A stretch of DNA of 64,000 bases. Origin: Hyalella azteca. Its lineage: Eukaryota; Arthropoda; Malacostraca; Amphipoda; Hyalellidae. The notes beneath the pieces are model-generated. The model did not search any database and was not told the origin of the DNA. It worked only from the letters and a program-made list of their open reading frames with translations. The position numbers were made by a program, and so were the translations under genes. Shown here piece after piece: positions 1 through 12,600 of this stretch. Position 1 is the first letter of the stretch, and the number at the start of each line of letters is the position of its first letter. The stretch covers positions 78,297 through 142,296 of the forward strand of contig NW_025931526.1 in NCBI RefSeq assembly GCF_000764305.2, given 5' to 3'.

Positions 1-488
1 AGGAAGGAGCTTGTGGTGGGTGACGTGGTGAGGTTGAAAGCTAATTAATACACCGACCACAAGAATCGTGAGTCTCCCTACTAATACGCAGACCATCAGA
101 AATGAGGAGCTGGTGGTGGGTGATGTGGTTAGGGTGGGAGCCAATTAACATACCTATCACAGGAATTGTGTCTCCCTACTAATACGCAGACCATCAGAAG
201 TATGTCTCCCTACTAATACGCAGACCATCAGAAGTGAGGAGCTGGTGGTGGGTGACGTGGTTAGGGTGGGAGCCAATTAACATACCGACCACAAGAATCG
301 TGAGTCTCCCTACTAATACGCAGACCATCAGAAGTGAGGAGCTGGTGGTGGGTGATGTGGTGAGGGTGGTGGCCAATTAACATACCTATACAAGAACTGT
401 GTCCCCCTACTAATACGCAGACCCTCAGAAGTATGTCTCCCTACTAATACGCAGACCATCAGAAGTAAGTCTCCCTACTAATACGCAG

Positions 489-641
489 ACCGTCAGAAGT
501 GAGGAGCTGGTGGTGGGTGACGTGGTGAAGGTGGGGGCGGACGAGCAGATACCGTGCGATATGCTCCTCCTGCTCACATCAGACGGTGCGCACAAATGCT
601 CTGCCACGACCGCCAACTTGGATGGAGAGACAAACGCTAAG
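489..641 (+). CDS. P4-ATPase exon, actuator domain (LDGET)
   Basis: Phase 0 exon after the AG at 487-488. It reads [15 protein letters not shown] and ends [13 protein letters not shown]. The DGET Glu is the dephosphorylation residue of P4-ATPases. The donor gtgcac at 642 is weak. A branch-point-like ctactaat lies just upstream. The acceptor and first 30 or so exon bases are copied several times in 1-488. Confidence 0.9.
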
Positions 642-3600
642 GTGCACGACTTTGATCCCTTGCTTATTAACGTAATTTGTGTATATTGTTTATTAATTTT
701 ACATAAATTTTCAAATTTGTTTTATTTTTCAATGGGATTCACAATAAATTCGTGCTCTTGTTCGCAATAAAACGTGAATTTGTGTATATTGTTGATTAAT
801 TTTACATAAAATTTTTAAATTGTTTGATTTTTCAATGGGGTTCAAAACAAATTCGCAAAATTGTTCACAATGAAATTTTCTTTGCCACTGTTGTATCACT
901 ATTGTCAGGTTGTTCCAAGTAAATTTTTATTCGCGTGTAGTTTACTGATAAAATAATTTTTTATTGTCGTAATAGATAGAGCATGAGAGTAAACTTTTAC
1001 AGGACAACCGTTCTACAGAATAAGATTTAGGAGAGAGAGATTTCAGATCAAAGAGATTATCAGATCTCAGAGATTATAAATTATATATTCAGTGAGGCTG
1101 CTTGGATACCATGCTTTAAAATGTTGCCAAAGAAAGTTAGCATATCTAAACTGAATTTCCTATGAATGTTCATAAAATTAATGGAATTTTTATTTTGAGT
1201 ATATTGTACTATTACGGTAAATTATAATCCTATCGAAAACTTTGTATGAATTTCATAGCAATTTGAATTATTCAAATACAATATCACAAATTTTTATTAT
1301 AGCTACGTCCATTACCCATTTCTCATCAGATGTACGAACAGCCAGAGTCGCTCAAGGAACTAACGAGCTTCCGAGAAGTAGCCAGCCTCAGTGGCATCGT
1401 TCAGGCTCAGGTCAGCGTTTAGCGAGTCTCGTCGAATATTGAAACAAAATATTTTATTCGAGTTTTTCAATTTTAGTTTGGGGATCAGTTTTCGGTTACC
1501 ACGCTAGCGTCATAATCATCAAACCTTAGAGTTCTTAACTTTAATCTTTAAAAATCTTAAATCTCTTAATATGTAAATTGGATTATTTGCCAACACTAAT
1601 AAGAATTTGAATATAAATGTCTTACCAGACTCTGTATAAGTTCATTCTGCTTGGGCTGAAATGAATAAAAATTTTGTACATTGATTTCAGGACTTGCAGA
1701 AAATGCGAATTTTAACTTGTACCTTAAATACTTTTTTTTGCAGTAGGCAAAATCCATAAATAGGCCTACGTTGAATTATTTTCTGCATTAGACATCAAAG
1801 GAATTAAATATCACTAACAACAATTAAATTATATTTACAGGCTCCTCACCCGAATTTATACGACTTTAAAGGACAGATGGAGACCCTGGACAGCCGTGCG
1901 GCCGTGGCCAGTTGCTCTCTGTCGACTGAACACCTCCTGCTCAGGGGGTCGAAAATGGTTGGTCACCAACACATATACGGTAAGTAAATTGAGGAAGCTC
2001 ACGTATTATGCAATATACTGAAAACAACGGCAGTGGCAAGCCGTTCCCTGTCGACTGAACACATATACGGTGAGGGAATTGATGAAACTCACGTATGACC
2101 ATATAATATACTGAAAACAACGGCAGTGGCAAGTCGTTTCCTGTCGACTGAACACATATACGGTGAGTTAATAGATGAAACTCATGTATGTCCATACAAT
2201 ATACATAACACAATAGTTTAATACGGTAGTGGCAAGCCGTTCTTTGTCGACTGAACACATATACGGTGAGTTAATTGATAAAGCTTACGTACGACCATAC
2301 AATATACGTAACACACTGGTTTAATACGGCAGTGGCAAGCCGTTCCGTGTCGACTGAAAACATATACGGTGAGTTAATAGATGAAGCTTACGTACGGCCA
2401 TACAATATACGTAACACAATAGTTTAATAAGGTATTGGCAAACCGTTTCTTGTCGACTGAACACCTATACGGTGAGTTAATAGATTAAGCTTACGTACGA
2501 CCATACAATATACGTAACACAATAGCTTAATACGGTATTGGCAAACCGTTCCTTGTCGACTGAACACCTATATGGTTAATAAATTAATTTTTTTTCAGAT
2601 TTCGGAGTTAAGATGTTGCCGCGCATTGTAATGTATACAATTAAATAGCCATTGTTTATGGTGATAGTGTAAATTGATTATCAATTAAAAGTGTTTGCAT
2701 AGATTATGAATTGGGCCTTGACAATACGATGATATCCTACCCATAAAATATCCAAATGTAATCTATTAAAAAAGTGGGATATATAAACAGAATGAAATTT
2801 AAAGACAGTCTATTTCTTTCTTGTCACGAATATTTATTGCATACAAATGAATGAATTGTCTTTGTTTATCAGACACTTAATTTCAAAACTGTTTTGTATG
2901 TGAGGATAAAAAGGCCAAAACTTAACAAATGTTCCCGCAGGGCTTGTACTCTACACGGGCAAGGAAACAAAGATGATACTTAATACAAAGATGAAAACCG
3001 GAAAATTTTCCACCATTGAGAGGCAAGTAATTTAAACCCCCCCAAATTAAGAATTAATAAATAATGAAATAAGCCAGTTAAAATTTTCGTGAGCAATACA
3101 TTCTAATTTATACGAATAACGTACGGTAATTTGTGAACCTTTCACCGTCAAAATTTTTAATTTACGGCGGAGATTATTCCGCATGGTGAAGTCTTAAACG
3201 ATTGAATAATAATGACATACGAGCATGACATTAATCATGTGCGATTCCTTAATACCGGCCTACTTTATTGATAAAATAATCAATAAAAAATAATCTGAAT
3301 TATTTTTCTATATTATAGGTCTGCATCATACTTATTAGATCTGATATATTTTATATTCCATCCCCATTCATTCTTCAATGGATTAATTCATTTGAGGTAA
3401 TGAATTTCAGTTATAATTAATTCATGTCCACATTATATTATTTGAAATAATTTCCTAGTTCAAATGTTCAAACCAGGTTTAAATAAAGCATCTGTACAGG
3501 TCCATGAACACATACCTGCTGCTCTACCTGGTCCTAATGCTCTCCTGGATCGTGATCTGTACCATCTTAAAGTACCAGATGTATGGTAACGATAAGCTCG

Positions 3601-6600
3601 GTAAGTACCAGATGTACGGTAACGATAAGCTCGGTAAGTACCAGATGTATGGTAACGATAAGCTCGGTAAGTGCCAGATGTACGGTAACGATAAGCTCGG
3701 TAATTACCAGATGTACGGTAACGACAAGCTCTGTAAGTACCAGATGTACGGTAACGATAAGCTCGGTAAGATCCAGATGTACGGTAACGACAAGCTCTTT
3801 TTAAATACCATATGTACGGTAACGAAAAGTTCGGTAAGTACCAGGTGTACGGTAACAACAAGCTCGGTAAGTACCAGATGTACGGTAACGATAAGCTCGG
3901 TAAGTACCAGATGTATGGTAACGATAAGCTCAGTAAGTACCAGATGCACGGTAACGTCAAGCTCAGTAAGTACCAGATGTACGATAACGATAAGGTCGGT
4001 AAGTACCTGATGTATGGTAACGATAAGCTCGGTAAGTACCAGATGTATGGTAACGATAAGCGCGGTAAGTACCAGATGTATGGTAACGATAAGCTCGGTA
4101 AGTGCCAGATGTACGTTAAAGATAAGCTCGGATATTACCAGATATACGGTAACGACAAGCTCGTTGAGTACCAGATGTACGGTAACGATAAGCTCGGTAA
4201 GATCCAGATGTACGGTAACGACAAGTTCTTTTTAAATACCATATGTACGGTAACGATAAGTTCGGTAAGTACCAGGTGTACGGTAACAACAAGCTCGGTA
4301 AGTACCAGGTGTACGGTAACGATAAGCTCGGTAAGTACCAGATGTACGCTAACGACAAGCTCGTTAAGTACCACATGTACGGTAACGATAAGAGACTAGC
4401 CATGTATGCACCTACTGTTCAATGCAGAGTGTTTTTGGTTCCATTTGTGTGAGAAGAAGTCTTTTAGGTCCAACGATATCCTCTTGAATAGCTTGCTACC
4501 TGACAGTGCACCTCTAAAATTATCGTTATGTAGTTAAATGCCATCTATGTGCCCTCGTTGTTCTGGGATAACTGAATCTCATCTATGCCACATCCTAACG
4601 ACTCCTGAGAGCAAATATCTTTACATGTTACGGTCAACCACACTGACGATATTCTAGGAGAAAATATGTTTCTACTTTGAACAAACGTCAAAAGCCCCTT
4701 AATTGCATCACCCTAATAAGAAGACCATACCAGAGGGCATGTGGAGCTACCGTATCATTTTCCCCTATTATAAGTACCCTGTACTAGCCGGCATGTGTGC
4801 TCCACATACCTTTTCCTCCTCTAATAAGTACCCTGTACCAGCCGGCATGTGAGGTAGCTGATACCCATCTCCCTCTACGTCACCCTAGGTGGGTAGCTGA
4901 TACCCATCTCCCTCTACGTCACCCTAGGTGGGTAGCTGATACCCTTCTCCCTATACGTCAAACACTCACCCCATTTTTCGATAATATTTTTCCCATTTGT
5001 AAGCAATGCAAATCCCATTTGTAGTTAAAACTCGCCAATTTGTAGGTAACCTTCATCCCATTCTTAGGTAATACTTCACTCACTGTGCAAATAATTTAAT
5101 TAACGATCAGAGCCTTCCAATTTATTGCGGTTTCTGAATAATGAGATCAGATATTAATAAAAATTGTTAGAAACATACCGTTTCATCGCAAATAATGGAT
5201 ATTATTTATCAAAATTTAAAATATAAGTACATGCAGTAATTTTACGTACTGGGAGAACTTCCGAGATGTATTTCTAATGGAAAATTTTATTCAAGTATGA
5301 AATTTTAACAGAAATGCAGAAATTCGGCGGCGCCATGTTCTTTGAGTGGGACGAAGAGATGAGGCAGGGGGAGGGGGGCGACCCTCCTAAGTGCAACACT
5401 TCAGATCTCAATGAGGAGCTTGGCCAGGGGGGGGGGGGGGGGCTGCCCCTCAGGTGAAACTCTCTTGATGTTAATGAGGAGCTCGGCAGTTTGAAGAGGG
5501 GGTTGGGGGGATTACCCCCCCAGGTGCAATAATTCTCATCCTAATGAGGAATTTAGCCCGCGGATGGGGCGGTGCGACAGCTGCTTGTGGAAGAGTTTTA
5601 TAATCCTGTGCTGGTAGACACATAAAGTTATAAAGTTATAAACATAAGTTATAAAGGCCTTTATTGTTCGATTGTGATCCATGTCTTTAGTGCGGTGTTT
5701 TGGGTGGAGTCTGGCAGTTAGAGTTCTTTCAAAATTCATATTAAATGGGAATAAATATCCAAACTAAGTATACAGGTATACATAGATTCGAATAAGCCTT
5801 CAATCGGCATATTTCTAATATAGACGTATTAAATGCAGTTTATCACAGCTGAAACTTTCGCAAAGAAAACTGTACTCGTTCATACAGTATGTACAAAAAT
5901 TTTCATCATGATAATAATAAACATTTCTTGAATTTTTCCAGTGGCCATCAACAATACTTCAATTCTTGGTCTTTGAATGTTTGTTCTTAGCCATGACTCG
6001 AGCGTAATCGTATATTTAACAATAATAAATAAAATTTAGAAAAAAATTTCAATTTAATGAACGGTTATGACAGTGAACGGTCATAACAATGACATTACAT
6101 GAAATGGTCAACTTTAACGCGAGTGTAGCGAGTCTAGGGCAGAAGCTCACGCACACCGGAAAATATGTTAGAGTCAATAAGCTGGAAAATATGTTTATCT
6201 CGTCGGTGTGATAAGAAGAATTAGTTAATAATAAATATTTTGCGCAGATTGAGTACCTGTTCTGCGACAAGACGGGCACGCTAACGGAGAACCGCATGAG
6301 CTTCCGACGTTGCAGTGTGGGCACGAGGACGTACGTTCATTCCAGAGGGAGACTGTGGCACGGGCACGGGCAGCAACGCGAGCCCGTCACGTCCTTTACG
6401 GTGAACTGCGGGGTTGTATTTAATGGGAGAATATTAAGGCATTGCAAAACTGGGAGGCAAAAGAAAATTCTATGTATATGATGGTAAATATTCATTTAAA
6501 TCAGAGGGCTTATGAAAAATTTTTCTTCATCTTGAAACGCGAGTTGAATTAAATTTCTAAGCTCCATTTTCAATGTAAGCATGAACAGCTCTTTGCTCCT

Positions 6601-9600
6601 GCAGTTAACGTGCGCTAGTTTTGCTCTTTTTACAAGTTTCATTATTATTATAACGACATTTATATTATTCTCATTGTTTGGGATAATTCTCAAATTGCAG
6701 TGAAAATCGATAACGGGCAAGAAAGGGCAATTCTACGGCTCTATAATAATATATATTTTTATTCATTTTTTAAAATATCGTGTCTATTCTGGCGTAATTT
6801 TCATACATAGGATGTTTTACGTAGACTTAATTTGCAGGGAGAAATGGTGCAGTTCTTCACAAGTCTGTGTCTATGCAACACAGTGCAGACGATGTTAACT
6901 GAGGCAGGCAGTAACCCTAGCTACGTCCCCGACGTCTCGTCTACTGGACACTCCATTCAACTGGCGGCCATTAAACGCAAGTACATCTCGACGAGTCCTG
7001 ATGAAGTCGCCCTTGTCGAAACCTGCGCCAAGTGAGTGAATATTTATTTATTTACTGATAATGCTATTTTACATTACCTTAATTACATTAAAATTCATAC
7101 TAGTACATTACTTTATTTTACTTATTACTACAATCATACTCGTATTTTTCTATACTTCACTTCCTTCCATACCCATACATGTATTTAGCTTTTCTTTACT
7201 TACTTCTAGTCTCATACTAGTATCTTACTATATTTTACTTAGTTTTCATACGCAAACTACTATTTTACAATACTTTATTTACTTGCATGCTCATATTTTT
7301 AGGTTATTTGATAAAAACAACGTGTCCGACTGAATTTTCATAATAGACTTATCTTAATTTGCAAACAGAATTTTTTAAATACTGCAACCTCATATACCTT
7401 TCCGTAAATATTAAAATAATATGTAATTTCTTTAAAATTGAAATGAAAGTTCAACTTATTCGGAAAAAAATGTTGCTAAAAGTTCTCTAATGCACATTTT
7501 TTAATCGAATGTGAAGCGGACAGTTACTTAAATAAAGGTTAAATTTTCCGTAGACTGTATGCATTCTTTGAGCAAACTTTCGAATCGACGAAGCAGGTGT
7601 TAAGGAAAGCTTTGACAGATTAATTAATGCAGTGCAAGCATTAAATCTCATTTAAAAATGATTAACCTTTTCTTATCAAATCTGCCAGTGGAATTACTTC
7701 ATTTGACAGCTGGGACTATTGCATTAGAGTCAATCAATGAGTAAGACTTAAGTAATGGACGTAATAATGAGGTAATGTACGGTACGTAATGGACGTAATT
7801 GAGTAATTTTTTACTTAATAAGTACTGAAGCATATTATACTACCTCCTAATTACGCAGGTACGGTATTGTTCTACTGGGTACGCAGGAAGGTACGGTGTC
7901 CGTGGACGTGCTGGGGAAGAAAAAGACGTACAAACTCAAGCACATCTTCCATTTCCGTTCTGGTGAAAATTAGCTTGTAAATATGCAAATAATTAATATC
8001 TTGTAAGCTTTTGAAAATATTAAATTCATGTATGTTGATAATATTATGGAATTTGCATTATTCACGATTTTATGATAAGTTTATAATAGAAAATATCATG
8101 TAATATCATTTCAGCAGAAGCGTACAATGTATATGCATTGAGTAATTTATTTTTATTAAAATAAAATAATAAAAAATTTAGATAAAAATTGTTCGTACTT
8201 AACTGTGCACGACATTATAACGTATTCAGGGACTTAACAATCATTGCAATCATTTCGTGCCGACGGATAGATGAAACAGAACAAATTTGTCGAGTCACTG
8301 CTGCTCAAAATTTGGGACGTTTTTTGAATTAATTTCAAAGTCTTTATTCTTTTCTTTTCTATATTAACTATAGAGAAGAAACGTTAATGGCAAACGTTAA
8401 TAAAAATATCCTTGGATACTATAACTGATTATGGCTAAAAAACTCATTCAAAATTGATCACGATTAAGAAATGAACTTCTTCAATCTGAAATGTTTATTA
8501 CGTTTTATTGTTTAGACCACAATAGCCATAAATTTACTGGCAAACTTCATCAATCGCAAATATTAATGTTGCTGTATTATGCATCGAAAATTAAAGTATT
8601 ATTGTTACCTAAACACGAGAATTTCTGTGTGCAGAGCGGCAGAGAATGTCAGTGTGCGTACAGGCTGAGTCAGGCGACACGTGGCTGCTGAGTAAGGGGG
8701 CAGACTCTGCTATTCTGCCGCGCTGCTCTGGCGGGACAAACCTACAGAAAACTAAGGAGCATCTACACAGTTTTGCTGTGGTGAGTTTAGTGGTGAAATG
8801 TGGTGAGTTTAGTGGTGAAATATGGTGAGTTTAGTGGTGAAATAAGGTGAGTTAGTGAGGAAATATGGTGAGTTTAGTGATGATATTTGGTGATTTTGGT
8901 GATGAAATATGGTGAGTTTAGTGATGAAATATGGTTAGTTTAATGATGACATTTGGTGACTTTGGTGATAAAATATGGTGAGTTTAGTAATGAAGTATGG
9001 CGAGTTATGTGATGAAATATGATGAGTTAGTTGATGAAATATGGTGAGTTAGGAGAAGAAATATGGTGAGGAAGGTACTGAAATATGGTGAGTAGGGTGT
9101 CGAGATGTGGTGAGTTCTGTTTTAAAAGAAAATGACCATAATGTTTCACAAGCTCAATAATAATGCATAAGCATTATTAGCATAATGTTTAACAAGCTCA
9201 ATTCTGTGCAATATCTTAATTTGATGAATTGTTCAATTAATAATGAAATAGTGGCCAAATTAGTGTCCTTTCTTCACCACCGTTTACCATTGCTAGAATA
9301 GAATCTTTATTCACCTCGTGGATATTAACGTAGTTAATTTTTTAAACAATTTCCATTTATTTCCTTTACATGATAAAATTGTTGGTAGTTAGGTAACATT
9401 ATTCAAGTTCAACGTTCAAATATTATGATATATGCCTTTGTATTGTTGGGGCTCTCTGAACCACCAACTAGCCTACATGATCGTATAGGTTTATTCATTA
9501 ATGCACGATAATCAAAACACTTTATTACATAACACTTTTAAATGAACAAATAAACAATAAAGAATAACATCGGCAGATCAACACTAACACTTCATCTTGG

Positions 9601-12600
9601 ATTCTTTGCTTGCGAGCCTAACTCTCCATTTTGGGTGTAATTCTCCGATATGAGGCTAAATTTCCATTTTGAGGCTTTCCTATAAAAGAACCAAATAAAA
9701 ATAGATAAATAACTGACAGTAAACAAACATTAAAACACATATAAACTCTAAATATTCACAAATCTATCCCGCATCAAATCTATTCACATATATATTTACA
9801 TATTCACAATCTAACACAGCACATACCTCCGCTCCGGCTTTCCACGACAGAATAATCTAATCACCTCCTCCTTCCGCACTTAGCCTCCCGTAAACTCTAA
9901 ACTAAAATGACAATTTAAAATTCCGGACTATAAACAAATTATACAATCAATACTCCGATATATAAATAGCAATCATTTCTATCCCTTACAGTATCTACAC
10001 ATATTCACATGTTTTCACTATAATATGTACTTGTAATATCTATTAGTAGTTCAGAGCTGGTGAAATATTATTATAACCGGCACGTTCATGTGAATTTAAT
10101 GTTTTGAAGAAGAAATTAGAACTCACAATTTAATTAATTTCAGGTCTATAAATTATCTCAAAAACTGATAGTTAATTTCACTTAACTTTTAAGCTCTCAC
10201 GTCACTGACGACGGCATTGGAAACCTTTCAAAAGTTCTAATCAGTTTTACATTAATTAATAACTTTAAAGTTTCATAAATTGATGATAAATATCTTATAA
10301 ATATGGCGAGCCTGCAGTCAGAAAAATAAATGCGTCAAAATATCCAAACAGTGGAAAAATTTTCTACCCTCATAACAAGTAGAGGAGATGCGTAGCTTTG
10401 ATACACCTTTTTGCCGGCCCAAACAGGGTTTGGATGACCCACTTAAGAACAACATGTGCATCACAATTTGGGTTCATACTTTCAAAATTCGCTAAGTGAA
10501 CGTAAGTACTTACGCTCTATTTTCTTGTCTCTGATTGGTGGATTTTGCTTGAATGGCCGTCAATGATTGGCTGATGAACTTACGATCTCTTAACTTTTTT
10601 TGAAGGTATAGGCCGCCGTCTTGTCTATGATTGGTGGATTTTGCTTGAAAGGCCGTCAATGATTGGCTGATTAACATACGATCTCTTAACTTTTTTTTAA
10701 GGTATAGACCCTGAACAAAGTATTTAGTTCTGCGAGGGTGTCTGTGCAGGATGGCCTGCGTACGCTGGTCGTGGCCTGCAGGAAGATAACAGAGGCTGAG
10801 CTGCAGGCCATATCTCTGGACCTGGCGCAGGCTAACAAGGTCAGACATTTTAATTTCTCTAATAAATGTAATGTAATGTAATTAAAAAATGTAGTGTAAA
10901 TAAAATTATGTAATACAGTAGGTAATTTTGAGTCATGTGATAATGTTCTTTTTGTGTCATGATGTGATGGATTTTGTGCATCGTTTGATGATAGTTAATG
11001 TGTGCCGTTTATTGATGCCTTATTTGAGTTGTGTGATGATAGATATTATGCGTTCTTTGTTTGTTCCGATTCAGTGATAATCGATTTTAGGTCATGAGAA
11101 AACTTTATTAGCATTACCATAATATCCATTTTAATTCATTACTTCTAGAATACAATTAATGTTCAACCATTATTGGCTAAGACCATCCTTAATGGCATCA
11201 TTCCTTATAAATCACTGGTCATTCGTTATCAATTTCATTCCTCGCTCGTTTATAAGATGATTTGAAATCTAATGACTAACAATTAAGTAACAGTTCCCTG
11301 GAATATCAATGAAAGTAAATAAAATAATAAACTCTTAATTTCTGATAAGAACATACGGTATTAATGTTAAATTGCCCTGCTGGGAAACTGTGCTGCTTAT
11401 AGCAAGCTTTATAAAGTCTAATCAAGCCAAGGTCTTTTGCTGCGTCTTTCCCTGGATTTTAATTTGGCTGGAGCAGCGTACACTGAATCTGAACATTCGC
11501 AGGGCCTTGACAGGCGCCGTTGTTAATTGAATCTGTCTGGAAGGGGGGATTTTAGCGCCCGGCTAATTCAATTCGAAGGAGAAAACTTTAAGGCGCATAA
11601 GCTTGTTAATTTAGCACTGAGATGAAGTCGTCTTAATTGCTTGGATTGGTCGCGGGCTTTTTACCAAATCATGGGATTTGCTCGAAATTCTGAGCTTGTT
11701 TGATCGGCTACAGATTCGTCTGAAAATTGTTGCGTCACTCAGCTGCCTGTTGAAACAGGCTGATGCTTGCGTCACTCAGCTGCCTGTTGAAACAGGCTGA
11801 TGCTTGCATCACTCAGCTGCCTGTTGAAACAGGCTGATGCTTGCGTCGCTCAGCTGCCTGTTGAAACAGGCTGATTGTTGCGTCGCTCAGCTGCCTGTTG
11901 AAACAGGCTGATGCTTGCGTCGCTCAGCTGCCTGTTGAACTAGTGGTTTCGCAGTTTTAAGGTCGAAATGAAATCATTCGATGAAAATTATTCAACACCG
12001 TAATTACATTTCTTCTTTTGTAATGGAGAACTGAATTAAAATCGAATTAAGACTGGAAACAGTTTATACAAATGATCTTCTTAGAATTATGGATGAAGAA
12101 ATGGTTGTAAAAAAGCCACTCGTAATCGATATTACTTTATTTTGCCCCGTAGAAACTTGATAGTTCTAGATGGTTATCATGAAAGATGAAGAAATGCTTT
12201 ACTAAGAGACACGTAATATAATTGCAAGAATTTTGATTAGCATGCAGGAATTAAGAACAAAGTTTAAGCGCCATTTATATCAAAAAATGTCTCTGTCTTT
12301 TTATTTGATGCAGCTTCGTTTTTCTGTCGTCGGGGGCCATGAACGATGTTCAAATTTTTTTATAATTTGAAAATTGCACTAAAATTATAATGAGTTGCTT
12401 TGAGTCCAGGGATTATTTATAAAAGTTCAGTATTCGAGATTTTAAATTTCGCACTAAATTAGTTCCCGCTAAAAACGTGTCCGTCATCGTTCAATTTTCC
12501 AGTTAAGCCTTTGATCTCAGAGGCGCGCTCTCTAAAGGCGTCGCGCATTCTTCACGAACTTCAAAGACAACATGAAGAATAAAAAGATCTTTGTAAATAT

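Noticed and set aside
1242..1442. Start codon and gene beginning at 1242, in another frame
   Set aside because: It overlaps the flippase exon 1330-1410, whose frame matches the family; the 1242 frame does not.
3504..4399. Long repetitive frames ([11 protein letters not shown] and [11 protein letters not shown] types) as a repeat protein gene
   Set aside because: Only the first copy is the real exon end; the rest is the 33-bp array, with a splice donor in most units. Other frames are shadows of the same repeat.
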